Shown: positions 23,101 through 35,753, counted from the first letter of the stretch. The stretch is DNA of 64,000 bases from Ambrosia x helenae (GCA_030844895.1 CM061228.1:37448626-37512625); one strand, 5' to 3'. A program made the numbers and translations. The notes: generated by a model from the letters alone, not told the origin.

Positions 23101-24118
23101 TAAGTGTTTTATGCATGATTCTTGTGTGTTAACCTTATATACTTGATTAATTGATGTAATGGGTCACCAACGGGATGTCAGGTCTGTCCGGTGTATCCGA
23201 CAACAGTTTAACACGTTTTTTAAAACATACTTAGTCATGATCTGGACAATCGGGGACTAGTTGACCTACAGGTTAGTAGTCACAACACTTATACAAACTT
23301 TATGATAGGTCACCATTAGTTGGGACTATCAGCTGTGTCGATATTCTTGTCATTTGAAGTACGCAAACTAAGGTGAGTGTCACAGCCCCACTTTTTAATG
23401 GTTTTACTTTTGGGGGAGAAACATACTACATACTTGGATTTATAAAGATCGTGTTATACTATGGTTACTTTAGATTACTATACGGCGTTGCACTAAGTCC
23501 CAGGGGAAACCATGAATGTGTGGGTTGAACAACGAGGGAAATGTGGATAGATCTATTGGGGACTCACAAACCCCACTCGACGGTTGGAGGCCGGGCGAGT
23601 GCATATTGTCTCTAGTCTTGGGTCTACCGTCGATGGCGGTTGCCCAAACAGTCTGGGCAGTCTGATATTGGTTCGTTTAGTAATGGTTTTCCAACCGTAG
23701 TAGTATTCGAAACTGACGTCTAGCTAACGTTGCATAACATAGTAGTAACTGGGATGATCTTTGGAACTTACGAAACATTTTATAAAAACCTGTGAACTCA
23801 CCAGCATTATATGTTGACATTTTTTGGCATGTTTTCTCAGGTCACTAAGGTAGCTACATATGGATTTAGGCGCACGGAGTCTCACACGGCGTCTAGAGTC
23901 TTGGTTTCATAAATGTTAAACTATTTCAAACTTATTTACTTTGTTGGGTTGTAAACAAGATTTTTAAAGCTTCCGTTGTCAATTTTATATAATTAACTTA
24001 TGTTTTGGTTTACGTATCTTATACGTCTAGTTGTGGTTTATTGTGACCGTTGACTGAGATCCTGGTGTGTCACGCGCCTCGCGATAAAACCCTGCATGTG
24101 GAATTTGAGGGTGTGACA
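23100..24118 (+). repeat. truncated 3' LTR
   Basis: From about 23100 the sequence matches the complement of 61590 downwards in the full-length LTR at 60550-62981 (shared: TAAGTGTTTTATG, GTCACCAACGGGATGTC). It ends GGGTGTGACA at 24118. The integrase end and the front of this LTR were lost in one deletion. Confidence 0.8.
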
Positions 24119-24226
24119 CTAAATATAAACGCGTCTACTTCGTCTTGAGAGAAAAATTTAGGTAACTTCAATACAGTAACAACTAAACAAAACTTCAAAC
24201 AACTAAAAAAATAAATACCTGAACAT

Positions 24227-24750
24227 CTAGGTAAAACCCCATGTGAAAACACGAGAAGAATATATCTTTTCTTAAAACAATTACTCACCAAAATATAAAA
24301 AACATAAACATACCAAAAGCTATGGTCTATTTGGTAAATACCAAATTAAGAATTCAATTATCATGGGCCAGTTAAGGAGATATTTCTAAAACCGCTGTTA
24401 CTACAAATAGTTTTTTTAATACTGAAAGGTGTTACAACCACGAAGAGATAAATAAACAGAAATTGTGCAGATATTTTGGGATAACAGATATTAAAAAGAA
24501 ACAGACAATCTTAATTTCAGTGAAATATCTGAGTTTAGAAATCTACATAGAAAATGGAAGACCTGCAAAAGAAAAACTCTAAATATTCCTAAAAACTACT
24601 TTGATTTGAATTAACAGATTTACAATATCCAAGTTAACAAACTACATAAAAAATACAAACATAAAAGAACGCTTCTAACAAACAAGAGGGAGGATGTCCT
24701 CTTTATGTGTCATGTGGGAGTTATTGCTTTCAATTATTATAATACATAGA
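24227..24750 (-). mobile_element. non-autonomous Helitron, related to 15072
   Basis: Minus-strand end CTAG at 24227 follows an imperfect hairpin (CCCATGT/ACACGAG). The 5' end reads TCTATGTATTATAATAATTG from 24750, followed by T. The left flank is T, not the usual A. The body is similar to 15072-15334, and the 5' end to that of 14109-15071. Confidence 0.6.
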
Positions 24751-25500
24751 TTAATCTTAAGAAAATTAGTTTTATGTTTAATCCATTAGTTTATTTTCAT
24801 TATTTTTTTTACTAGTTGTTATTGATGTTGTACATTAGATCTAAAGTTCACACATGATTAATAATTTGAGTTCGTCTTTCACATATCAAATGAGATTATC
24901 AAATAACATGTGATTAGATTCAATACGGATCCATGATTTTATGATCTAATATATATTGATAGCTTCTTAATTTGTTTTTACCTTGACAAATTATAAAGTA
25001 GAGTATAATGTGTATATATACGCTTTTGTTGAATACATTTCAGTGAAAAGTTATTTGAAACTAACCAACTAGTAAACACTATTGAAGCAGCTTGTACAAA
25101 TAGTAAACGGTTTTTACATCTCTCAACATCTTCGTAGCGTTAAGTTATCCTACAAAGGGTAAAATAAATGTGAAGGGTTAGAATGATATAAAAGAAACAG
25201 TGGATCACAAATTATAGCACAATGCCGAGTAAAAAAGACACAATGAATCGCAAAAAAAAAGAAGACAGAATGACAAAAATAAGAAAAAAACACAATGCCA
25301 AAATAAAAGACACAATGATCTAACAAAAAGTATAAAATCTAAAAATCCAAAATGAAAACCTAAAATCTAAGATTGTAGAGTTTGAGGTGATGGTTTTGAT
25401 GCCGCTACAATGAGTTAGAGTAATTTTGATACTTTTTCTAGAACTTTCTCTTTCTAGGAGACTATCTATTTAATCTTTTCGACTTTTCCCCATCTCCATA
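24751..25500. other. intergenic, nothing recognised
   Basis: AT-rich; A-runs near 25250-25300. No coding region. Confidence 0.5.
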
Positions 25501-25503
25501 TAA

Positions 25504-26118
25504 GACTATGGGGTGTGGATCGGTGGATGGCTTCGGGGTGCAGACGTTGAGGGCTTCCCCCTCGGGGAACACCGTCCCCCCCCCCCCTCGCCGATTCCCC
25601 TTCGGCACGAACGGTAGATTCTCACAGTTCTCCCCGATCTAATTATATATTTTTTTTGTCTTTTTTTTCGTTAAAAAAATATTATAAAAAGGAAAGGGGA
25701 AGAAGATGGGTTTGAGAGAGAGGTGTAGGTGGTGAGGGACGGTGGTGGGTTTGGTGCAGGTGGAGGCGGACGGTGGTGGGTTTGGTGCAGGTGGAGGCGG
25801 ACGGTGATGGGTTTGGTGCAGGTGGAGGCGGACAGTGGTGGGGTTGGTGTAGGTGAAGAAGATTGGTTTGAGGGAAAGAAGATGGGTTTGAGGGAGAGAG
25901 AGAGAGAGGTTGAGGAACAAAGAAGATGTGTGTGGGGGTGGGTGTGAACATATAACCGTTTCGTTTCGTTTCTTTTTTCTTTCTTTTTTTTTTTTGCATT
26001 TAAATAATGGAAGAGGAAGGGGGAACCATTTTCATTAGAAGGTGGAGGGGAAGGGGAAATGACGGGGCGCTGATGTGGACAAGGAGGGGGAGGGGGAAGG
26101 GTTCCACACCCTATAGCC
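25504..26118. mobile_element. Tourist/Harbinger-type MITE
   Basis: TIRs GACTATGGGGTGTGG and the complement of CCACACCCTATAGCC, with TAA at 25501-25503 and 26119-26121. 615 bp, no transposase. It contains a C-run (about 25580) and a 31 bp tandem repeat. The ORFs at 25639-25999 are products of that repeat. Confidence 0.75.
25738..25861. repeat. 31 bp tandem repeat, four copies
   Basis: Unit begins GACGGTGGTGGGTTTGGTGC; copies start at 25738, 25769, 25800 and 25831, the last degenerate. The period is not a multiple of three, so it is not a protein repeat. Confidence 0.9.
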
Positions 26119-26346
26119 TAAGTGTACATGACATCATATCTATATTATATTATCTTATTAAGGAGGAGCGATGGCCCCTTTGGTAATTTTCATTTCCGTA
26201 CAATTTAATAAGTAACATGTACAACATATTTAAGCAAGAAATTTAAAGGTAATATGGGGATGTTGGTAATAACTAAGACACTTTAAAGGGCAATGTAGAC
26301 ATTTCACTGCCCTCCTCTCACCTCTATAAAAATTATGTTCCCACCT

Positions 26347-27890
26347 AGGGGTGAGCAAAGTAGAAGAACCGACCCGACCCGAAACCCCAACACCCTATAA
26401 AATCAGAACCGAGATATGGAACCTTATTACGGGCCGGTCTTCGGTCCTTAGAAGTCGGTTCCAGTCGGTCCAAAGAGGAATACCCGAACCAAAATTATGT
26501 TTAAAGGCTGTTGGAACTGCAAAGGGACTAGCTTATTTTTATGACATGCAATTTCACTATCAGTCTATTAGGCATCTAATCTTAGAGAATATACATAAGC
26601 TCTTTCAAAACACCGAGTGATACAAAGTTTAAGGTTCACAAGAAACAAATTTAGCAACTTCAATGTTCACCAGACAAATAATCAGTATCATGCTAGACTC
26701 AAATATCAAACAGTAGATTATAGATTTTTATATGAACGACCACTAAACAAATGAACGACCACTAAATCTGAATTATATCTAGTAATGACCACTACTAAAT
26801 CTGAATTTTATCTAATAAACGACCACTAAACAAATGAACGACCACTAACTCGTTGGTGGCTTAACTAGTCTAAAATATACTGCAACAAAAAAATATATTA
26901 ACTGTAGCAAAAACATCGCAGCTAACATATTGACCCATTACATAATAATTCAGCAGCCTTTTAAATATACTGCAGCAAATTTCGACCATGCATGACCCAA
27001 CCCATGTTGACCCATCACAGAATACTGCAGCACCTATCTATTTTGCCAACACTAGTGTACCAGCAAACATTTCCAGAGATTTATAAGACAAAAAAAGGCA
27101 TAATACTGCAGCACCTATCTAAGCATGCATACCCAACAACAAGATAGATACCCAATTCTGTGTCACAAGGACCCTGATCATCTCCTTTGCTTTTTAGCTT
27201 TAACTGTTGATCAAGAGCATTATTGGCATCTCATTGTTACTTGTTTAAATATCATAAAAGTCTTGAACCACAATTTTAAACATTAAATTTTGTAATAAAT
27301 TAGCAAAAAAAATGTTATTTGTTTACATAGTTTTGCCACAGGGATACAATGCCTCAGTTAAGTTACTTAAAGTAACTTACTTTAAATCCTGGAAGTACAT
27401 AAGTGCGATCTGATGTTGACTATAAAAAAAACGAGCCAGTTTCTTTGTAGAATACAGAATATAATGAAACTAAACTGCAGTTTTTATGTTTCATATAAAT
27501 CTGTGCAGGACCAGACAATTTCTGCAGTGGACTATAAATCTGTGCATGACCGGACAGTTTCTACAATGGACTATAAATTTGTTCGACAGCCTTAATCTTG
27601 TTATTAGGTCAAAGGTAGCTTTATATTAGAGTTTGTATAGCTGTACAATTGTAATTTAGGCCCAAGATTTGCCGCGTAATATAATGCAGTTAGTTATTTT
27701 ATTAGAGTACTTCGGTCCGTCGGTTTTTCCTCGGTTTTTACGTATTCTTGACCGACCCGACCTGAGAACCGGCTCGAGTTATATTTCTGGACCGACTAAA
27801 GAACCTAAAAAACATACCCGGGTCGGTTTTGGTGGAATTTCGGTTCGGTCCTCGGGTTTTTTCGGTCCGGACCAATTTTGCTCACCCCTA
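26347..27890. mobile_element. AGGGGTGAGC-type inverted-repeat element, 9 bp TSD
   Basis: Left end AGGGGTGAGCAAAG, right end TTTTGCTCACCCCTA, perfect 9 bp TSD TTCCCACCT (26338-26346 and 27891-27899). Subterminal GGTCGGTTC-type sequence is mirrored. No transposase. ORFs at 26351-26620 and 27669-27929 are frames through these repeats. Confidence 0.8.
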
Positions 27891-29454
27891 TTCCCACCTC
27901 TCCTCCCTTTCATCTTCTCCTCTATGTAACTAAGCTATCAATTGAAAGTGCAATGAAACATCAACATGAATTACGAATTCAATGCAAAACCTACTGCCTC
28001 CTTATATTCTCAAGAAAGTACCAGATGGTTTTGTGTGTGTCGATGTATGCAAGGGGAAGAAATAGGAGTATGAGGAGTGTGTTTACTTAAGAAATTCAGA
28101 AGATTATTATTTAATCATCACTCTGTAGCATCACAATCTTGTTTATGCACCATAATCCTTCCATTGTAAGTATTATTTCATGTGTTAGGGCTATGTGTGA
28201 ATGAGACCAATCAATTTTATGAGTAATAGTTCTATGGTATTTTAGGCTTGAATTGGGGGTTTTGGTTAGGATAAATTGTCTCGTTAATTTGGTGTTGAAT
28301 GATGATCAAGTTTCACCTTTTCTAAAGATAGATGAGAAACATCTGTTAAGAAATGGCATTATTACAAAATGAGCCGAAAGATTAGAACAAAATGAACCAA
28401 AAGATTAGAACAAAAGAAAATAATTGATAACTATTTCTTTTACACAATTTAGACGTTAATTGATTTTGTTGAATCATTTTTTTGTTATTTATTTGCTAAG
28501 TTTTTTCATGAAACTGTGACACATGTTTAGTAATTTAGGTTAGACTTATGCTAATAGTGTAGGCAGCAACTTTTTGTTCAACTTAACTTACAAGAATGAA
28601 ATCAAAGAAAATGGATATCATAAATAACTAATTTGAAGTTAACTTTAGACTAATGCATAAAGTTTCTTGGTTTAGTAGTAAATATAGTTAAGATACACTT
28701 ACATATCTTACCTGTGGTAGGTGCGCCATTGAAGTAAAATAATTTTTTTTTTTAAAATAAGGAAGTCTTGTTTGCAGTTTTTTTTTTAACCTTTCAAAAA
28801 AAATACATATTTTGCTAGCCTAAAAGAATAAAATTTTTATTTCGATTAGGACCCCAACATGGTGGATAGTTGGGTAACATATGACACATGTTTCTTCAAG
28901 GAGACTTATTTTCATTTAATAGCATAAACCTTACTACCTTATTGACCAGTCCTTGAGAGCATCAAGCGCCTAAGCCCTTTCGGCATGTACAAGGCTGAGA
29001 GTAATGCCATAGCATTTTGCACCGTATTTTCATGATAAGTACCTTCTGCTACCCCCAATTCAACATCAAATCATCAAGCCAAATCCCTTTCTTACATATC
29101 GAGCATATGATAGTTTTTTCCCCTAATCGAACTCTATGTTCTTAAATCTATAGTGTTTGAATTAGTTGTTGTTTAATTTATGTTGCAATACCGATAACTT
29201 TACACTTAATGATGGCTCAATCTTATACATTTTTTGTCACTATTAGAAACATAAACCTATGTTGATTGTTCAATTTTTACTCATAAGTACATGAGGCAAC
29301 GCCTCTTGTATCTGGCTTGACTTTTTAAACCAAGCTTATGAGTAAAATGGATTTGTGTTTATGGTTAGTGAATATGATGGGGCCGTAAAGTTCCTCGTGT
29401 TTTTAGTGAGAAACTTATAAATCAATATGTTTTAGGGGAAAGATTATTGATGCA

Positions 29455-29574
29455 AGAAGCAGAATCCGAAGCTCCACAAAAATGGACGAGAACATGTGGA
29501 AGAACTGGGAGCAGTTTGACGAAATCATGCTCTTGCTTGAAACCTCTCACTGGCCAAAAACTGTAAGATTTAAA
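29455..29574 (+). pseudogene. unidentified exon-like fragment
   Basis: A frame reading KMDENMWKNWEQFDEIMLLL then ETSHWPKT ends at a GTAAG donor-like site. It lies in Helitron B in the same orientation as ARP2, so it is probably captured. Family not recognised. Confidence 0.35.
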
Positions 29575-29888
29575 GTTTTATGAAATCTTGTCTTATCCAT
29601 TCATTTTTAGGATAAACTTGTGTTATCTATATTTTTTAGTTTCATTAAATCCTATACTTCACCAATGTTGGTTTTGGGGTTGTATACATGTTCAACTGAT
29701 ATCTAAAATTGGTTGATCTGGGTTATGTTATGTCGTGTCTCTAACGAGTCAAATGAAAATTCTTAAAAGGAAACGGGTCAAATCCTACGAAGCGTATTTT
29801 AGTGCTTAAAACCTCCCAAATCATTAGATTATTGTTGAAATTTAGAAATATAGACAAGTGTGTTGTGTCTACCCGACCAATACCCTAT

Positions 29889-30075
29889 GTTTTAAAAAGC
29901 GCGTTTGAGGCGCGCTTAAGCGCAAAGCGCACCTAGGCGCAAATCTGTGCGCCTTATGTAACCCTAGGCGAGCATTGTACGAAAAGCGCACTAAAAGCGC
30001 GTTTTTTGTACACATGATGTTTTTGTGCTTAAAATTGTTATACATGTAGCTAAAAAGGTTGTACATTTTAGTTAA

Positions 30076-30115
<40 letters not shown>

Positions 30116-30295
30116 TATATATCTTATTTGTATCTATATTTTGAGTAAATAATGCTAAAAACATATTTCATATATAAAAAAAAGTTATATAATTGTCTTG
30201 CGCCTCGCGTACGAAAAGCCCACCGCTTTTGCGCTTTGCGCCTCGGTTTTAGACCTTGTCACTTTTGTGTGCTTCGCACTTTTTTAAACCAAGCC
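29889..30295. repeat. GCGC-rich foldback repeat
   Basis: GTTTTAAAAAGCGCG on the left mirrors the right end CGCACTTTTTTAAACC, with AAGCGCAAAGCGC-type motifs in both arms and a TA microsatellite (about 30080-30118) between. Likely a MITE; no clear TSD. Confidence 0.45.
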
Positions 30296-30605
30296 GGCAC
30301 CAAAAGTGGCTCTTTTTGACTGGTTAGCAGCTCCACCCATTTCTCCACCACAACTAGAATGCAATGTCTCTTTTCATGTGTATGTGTGTGTGTTTTGTTT
30401 TGTTTATTAAGTTGGCTACATTAATTGCATGTATTTAGTGGAGTTATAGAAGTGTTCTTTAATTGTGCAGCCTTGTTAGGAATATGTATGTTTCATATGT
30501 GAACATTATCTTGTCATTTAGATTGCATAGATTAACATCCATGATCATACTCCTTATATTTGCGAAACTTTAAACTAAATTCTATAGTTTTGTTGGTGTT
30601 GGCAG

Positions 30606-30665
30606 CTTAAAAAACAGACCACACTAGAAGCTGTTGACCTTGCTCCTGTTATTAGACAACTAAGT
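30606..30665 (+). pseudogene. unidentified exon-like fragment
   Basis: After a TTGGCAG acceptor-like site a frame reads QLKKQTTLEAVDLAPVIRQL. Too short to assign. Same orientation as Helitron B. Confidence 0.25.
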
Positions 30666-31023
30666 GTCTTTGTACTTAACCGGCTGTGTTAACATAATCG
30701 AGAATATTCGAACGGGTCAGCCGGATAAGTGTCTTTATACTTGGGTTCATTAAAGAAGTTTCTATATATGCAGTTATATTTTTGGAGTTTTGGGTCAGGG
30801 GCATAAATGTCTTTTTAGTTGTTTTCCAAGATGTTTAGTTGTATAAATAAACGGTTAGTGCTATTGTTATTCATGTGTTTTGGTTTATAATAAAAAGAGT
30901 TGAGTGAGTTCGTTCAGTATCATGTTTTGGTGTTTTTATTTTAATCGTCTTGACCTTTGCAGTGTGTATCATTTCAATTGATTTCTAATTATGGAATGTT
31001 TCTTTTGTTTGTGATTCATACAG

Positions 31024-31490
31024 GATATTGTTGCTGGTGAAACCTGTTTGAACTTGAGGCATCAACTAGATGTATCTTATCCTATCCCAATGGCATTGTG
31101 CAAAAATGAAATGATATGGGTCATGTTTGGGATCATGCCTTCTATAATGAACTCAAGGTGAGTAAGTGCTGCCTTGTGATGTGTGTTGGTGAACTTGATG
31201 TTGCGAGAATGTTATTCATAGATTATTTTGGTAGGTGGATTCATCAGAATGCAACATTTTGCTTACAGATCCGCGTCCTAATCCTTCAAAAAACAGGGAA
31301 AAAATGGTTTGTACAAACAATATAATCCTAAAAATGGCTTTTAATTTGACGTTTTCAAAGAATTGTATTGTTTGTCAACAAGCTTAATTTAGATTAATCT
31401 TGATTTTAGGTCGAGACTATGTTCGAGAAGTACAACTTTGCTGGTGTCTTTATCCAGATACAAGTTGTTTTAAAATTGTACGCTCAATGT
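31024..31490 (+). pseudogene. actin-related protein 2 (ARP2) fragment, three exons
   Basis: Exon pieces with GT/AG borders: 31024-31157 (DIVAGETCLNLRHQLDVSYP, then MGHVWDHAFYNELK), 31235-31306 (CNILLTDPRPNPSKNREKM) and 31410-31490 (VETMFEKYNFAGVFIQIQ). They match consecutive ARP2 exons. ARP2 is a subunit of the Arp2/3 complex that nucleates branched actin. The first exon has a frameshift and a TGG-to-TGA change just before MGHVW. The start and the C-terminal two thirds of the gene are absent. Confidence 0.85.
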
Positions 31491-32668
31491 GAAACTTTTT
31501 TATTCTCTATTGTATTCAGTTATGATTACAAAAGGGATATCAATGAATATTAACATGGTTTGAAGAATTGTTTTTATGCCTTCCGCTATTTTTTACATAA
31601 TAAAATATATATCTTAAGTATTGTTATTGTCATTATATCATTTAATACTTCTACCACCACCAATAGTTGAACTTGTTTTTTTCTTTCAGGAACTCATAGG
31701 TGTTGAAGGTGATAGGAAATGGATATAGATAGCCGTATGATGGCAACATTTTTAAAGCATACTCAATTCAACTATGATTATTCAGTAGAAGTTTGTGACA
31801 TAGTTTAACATGTTAGCTATGTCTAACTACTATAATTTCTTAATGCGCTCTACGTTTTGATAGTATATGTAAATGGCCACCTATAGCTTATATGTTATGA
31901 TGTAAGCATCCACTTTAGGCAATATGATATCACTTGGATTTAGTATTTGGAGAACTTTAAACTTACACACATAAACGTTCCTGTCGCAGAGCGTGGTACC
32001 CTACTACACTTTTTATTTGAAGTAATTTGGTAATAATTGATGTGATTATGTTTGATGTTGTTACAATAAATTAATGTGTATTTCTCTATTCGTGTTGTGT
32101 AAATATTTTGGATGAACTAGACTCGGATTATTAGTTTGTAAATAGCTACATGATGTCAAGTTGATATTATTTGGGAATATAAAAGTAAAAAGTTTTTGTA
32201 GAACTTGAATGGAGTATCTAGTATTTGAAATTCTTGGCTACATTTCGTATACAGTTCAACCAATCGTATTCAATTGTCAATCTTATCGATATTTAAATCA
32301 ATGATTTCTTTTGGCCGGAGTGCTTGGTAGAACTTAGAAAGACTTTAGCTAATAGTTGAATTAGTGACAAAGTTTAACTAGAAAGCATATAACACAATTC
32401 GTTTACTGTCTTATTTATAATATGATACAAGTAAGATGTCAAGTCCATCATACATACTTTTGTAACGTTGCTCCTTAACTTTTAATTCCCCACTGGTTAT
32501 TAGTGAAATACTGATAAGATCTCTTAACGAAATTTCTCTCTACTTTTAGTTCCCCACAGTATTGAGTAACTTTATAAGTGCTACAATATTGAAGCTTGGT
32601 CAAGGAATGTCGAGCACTCATAATTCCCCCACAAAGTACCCGCATCAATGCGCGGGCATTCACGCTAG

Positions 32669-33955
32669 TATATATAAACATCTGAATTTAACGAATCAAA
32701 ATGGCACTAAAACCAACATTTATAATCATTGATTTTAGGTAAGGTGATATTAGTCACTGAAGTGAGGAGAAAAGAAACTATGTGTAGTTTCACTTAAAAC
32801 CATGGTCAACTCGTGCTCACTTCTAGTTTGACTTAATGTAAGAAAGAATATATAGTCACTAATTATAGGTAAAAAGAGTCATGGTTTGAGGGGGAAAAGA
32901 AGATGTATGCACTCTCATTGAGCTTCACACATCTCCTCTCTATTTTCTCTAAAAGCCAATTTATTTCTTGATTTAGCTCGTTATAAACTTTTAAGTTAGT
33001 TTTGTGCTTAAACTCAATAAAACTGAAATTTGAGCTTGATAAAACATCAAGCGGTTTAGATCATTCGATAAACTTATAACCCACTCCGACATGTTTAACT
33101 AAGTTATTTGTTATGGAACTAATTAAGATTTCATTGATCTTGTAGCACCACATGGGTGTAGTTCAAGAAAAAAACTAGTGATGCTCTGTGACAATCAATC
33201 AATTTATCTGGCCATGTCCATGTGGTCTTCCTTCTTGGTTGTCATTCTTTATGGTTCATCTAATATCTTGTATCCAAATCATTAATGATTTAATGTCACA
33301 TCTATCCTATTGAATGTATGTTTAAATATCTAGAATGGTGTTCATAATGAAGCTTTAAGATAGCATCACTCACACACCCAATATTCCTTTATGACAACCC
33401 GTTTCTCTTCTTCTTGCAGTTACTTTATATCATTTTTTTTTTTGAATGGTTACTTTCTTTGTTCTTTGTGTGGCAGATATACATCACACTCGGCCTACGG
33501 CCGAGCCCCTCCCACGCGCCCAGACTTATGTTATCTGAACCGGGTCCACGCTGATACGGGTGGGAGTGACGTTCACCCGGAAACCGTACCGCCTCCACAC
33601 GAATCACCTCGCTGAATTAACGGCCGGATGAAAACCGGGTCAGCTCAGATCAAGCAGTCCGCACATTGGCGGGGGCGCCCTCACCATCATTGCCTAATAT
33701 CCACAATTATGCCAACCCCCTTTTGAAAATCTTTATAAAATATATTTATAAAATTGACATGTGAGAGTTAAAACGACCATCGTAAACAAAATATAGAACA
33801 CATAAAAGAAAATTAATATATTTTTCTCGCCTAAATGTAAATATAATTGTTTTCATTTTTTATCGTCTAAAAATAATTAGAGTATAAAAGTATTGGTTGA
33901 AATTAAGTGAATCCATAAATTCCCTCTAATATGAATTCGATGTCTTTTTCTTAGA
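32669..33955. other. intergenic; GC-rich unrecognised patch
   Basis: No gene. A patch at about 33480-33700 (GGCCTACGGCCGAGCCCC, then ACCGGGTCC-type sequence) is far more GC-rich than its surroundings and may be a dispersed repeat. The ORF at 33391-33615 runs through it and looks spurious. Confidence 0.4.
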
Positions 33956-34553
33956 TGTTGCTACAACAAATAACTGCCTAACGTTGGTTCTGAGTCACAG
34001 GAAGGGTTCAGGGGTTCAAGAGTTCCGATCTGCCTAACGAGGTCGTGGTGTCCTTCTACGTTGCAAACGTAGAAGGAGGTTCAAGATAATTTTATTATTG
34101 CTAATGCTTTTGATTTCTGGTTTGAGATGTACTCGAAACAAGAAAAAGCTATGTTCAGGATCCAAGTGAAGAGAAATATTCTCTCCACGTGTGAGGACCA
34201 AAGGAATAAGAAGTTTAGAGTGTAAGTGATGTGAGATGGTGTGATCAGATCTTGTGAAGACAGGTCTGATTTATAGAGGGATGGACTCTCTATTAGAGGA
34301 AAGCATATTGTCTTGGACCTTGTTGCAACAAAAGGACAATCCACTAATAGCCAGCGATGGCTATTGACCTGCGGTTTGTTCAGTGCTGTTACTCCATCAG
34401 CAGCTGGTTGTGTTACACGATGAAAAGGTGATGGGACAAGTCATCTTTTTGACTTAGGATACTCCTGCCTTTTGAACCGTTGAAGCTTTCAACCCTTTAA
34501 GCATAGTTCTGTATGTTGTTTATTATTTTTGCTTTGGACTACCCACGTCATCA
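33956..34553 (-). repeat. 3' LTR of the Tat element
   Basis: 598 bp. Compared by eye with the 5' LTR it shows about 15 substitutions and one 1-base indel. The polypurine tract is the GGGGGG (minus strand) directly beside it at 34554-34560. The ORF at 34081-34344 recurs in the other LTR and is not a gene. Confidence 0.9.
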
Positions 34554-34942
34554 GCCCCCCAAGTCAGGAGGTTTGGTGGTGTAGCTTGAAAGCTTCTGAC
34601 TGTTTGCTTAGTCTGGCTTTTGCTTGAAGGGTTCAATGCTTCGCTGTGTTTTGGGCGGTTATTACTTACCAGTTTTAATTGTGATTAGACTGCTGATGTG
34701 ACATGTGGCAGTCGCACAACTGTCTTTTTTACTGCATGTCATAATTGCGGTTTTTTGAATTAAATAACCGTTTGTCTTTTTCTTTTTAAACCCTCTGAAT
34801 TTACTTGTTTTTACTTTATTCTTTCTTTTTTCAACATTTCCTCTCTATCATTCATCCATCTGATTTAGGGTTTCATTCCTCCGATCAAAGCAGGTTTGTC
34901 TTCTCCTTTTATTTTTGTTTTCCGATCATCCTTTGAAGCACT

Positions 34943-35753
34943 ATGGGCGCTAAAAAGGACATGGCCATCACTGTTTCCTCCCTTTCTCAAAAGGAGTTGG
35001 AGGCGTTTTGTGATGAATGGGGCATAGATTTGTCTTTTAATCCCGTTGCTCCGGGTAAGAAACTTGCTGTATCTGACTGTCCGTCTGGGTCTGTTGCTTT
35101 GTATTGTCGGCATTTTGAGTTCTCAAACCTTCGTCATCCATTCTCCATGTTTTTATTGAATGTTCTCGAGTATTATAGGGTTTCTCTTGGTCAGATTCAT
35201 CCTCATGGCGTTGGCCGTGTTATGCACTTTGAATGCCTGTGTAGAGCGTTAGGGTATGATCATACTCTATTAATGTTCAGGCGATTCTTCCGTCTTGCTA
35301 AAAATGGCGACTGGTTCACCTTTGAGGGATCGTCAGTAGAAACTAACTTGCTTTCTTCCCATGTTACAACCGTCGGTCAATGGAAAACTAGATTCTTTTG
35401 GGTTTCTGACTCTATTTTTCCTTATAAACCTGTGTGGAGACATCCTGATGCCATTCTTAATAAAGGGGAGCCTTCAGAATCTGAGTTAGATCATAGCTTT
35501 TTAACAGCTCTTAGAGTATGTCCTTCAAGGCTTCGTCCATTTGGTGAGCCTTTTTTAGTGTTGTGTGGTATTAGCACATGTTGGGACAAACCGGGTAGAG
35601 ATCCTGTAGTGATGAAGGGTGATCGGGGTATGAGCCTTTTGCTTTTTGTTGGTTACTTCCTTTTTTGTCTTCTTTGCTTATATGTTCTGTTTTCTTTGTA
35701 CTTATGTCGGCTCTTGACTTCATTAAACAAGATGATGCTTCGGGGGTTGTTTT
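34943..35753 (+). pseudogene. antisense ORF of the Tat element, first part
   Basis: Runs opposite to the retrotransposon, next to its 3' LTR. The open frame (start 34943) has SLSQKELEAFCDEWGIDLSF, HPFSMFLLNVLEYYRVSLGQ and a WRHPDAILN region, which resemble the plant 'putative gypsy-type transposon' domain (PF04195 type) found in many annotated plant proteins. After about residue 230 the frame becomes hydrophobic and looks like an intron (GTATGAG donor near 35627). The coding sense seems to resume near 35703 (ATGTCGGCTCTTGACTTC). The ARID element inserted at 35754. Function unknown. Confidence 0.65.

Larger units (their letters stand above)
15335..24118 (+). mobile_element. decayed Ty3/gypsy chromovirus, Tekay/Del-like
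   Basis: Bounded by TGTGACACCC and GGGTGTGACA with 5 bp TSD CTAAA (15330-15334 and 24119-24123). Order is LTR, PBS, gag, protease, RT, RNase H, integrase, LTR. Every ORF carries stops or frameshifts. The integrase is cut off near 23100 by a deletion that joins it to the middle of the 3' LTR. The gag is split by a solo LTR. The LTR ends match the LTR at 60550-62981, so both belong to one family. Confidence 0.85.
26139..32668 (+). mobile_element. Helitron B carrying an ARP2 fragment
   Basis: 5' end TCTATATTATATTATCTTAT at 26139 after A. The 3' end is hairpin CCCGC/GCGGG (32639-32643 and 32652-32656), then CATTCACGCTAG ending at 32668 before T. Both ends match Helitron A. 6.5 kb, no Rep or helicase. 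It carries ARP2 exons, two unidentified exon-like pieces and a nested inverted-repeat element. Stretches 27900-29450, 30670-31020 and 31500-32630 hold no recognisable gene. Confidence 0.75.

Noticed and set aside
25639..25999. Proline/histidine-rich ORFs
   Set aside because: They are translations of the 31 bp tandem repeat in several frames.
33391..33615. 74-residue ORF over a GC-rich patch
   Set aside because: No domain, mirrored by an ORF on the other strand, and begins in simple T-rich sequence.
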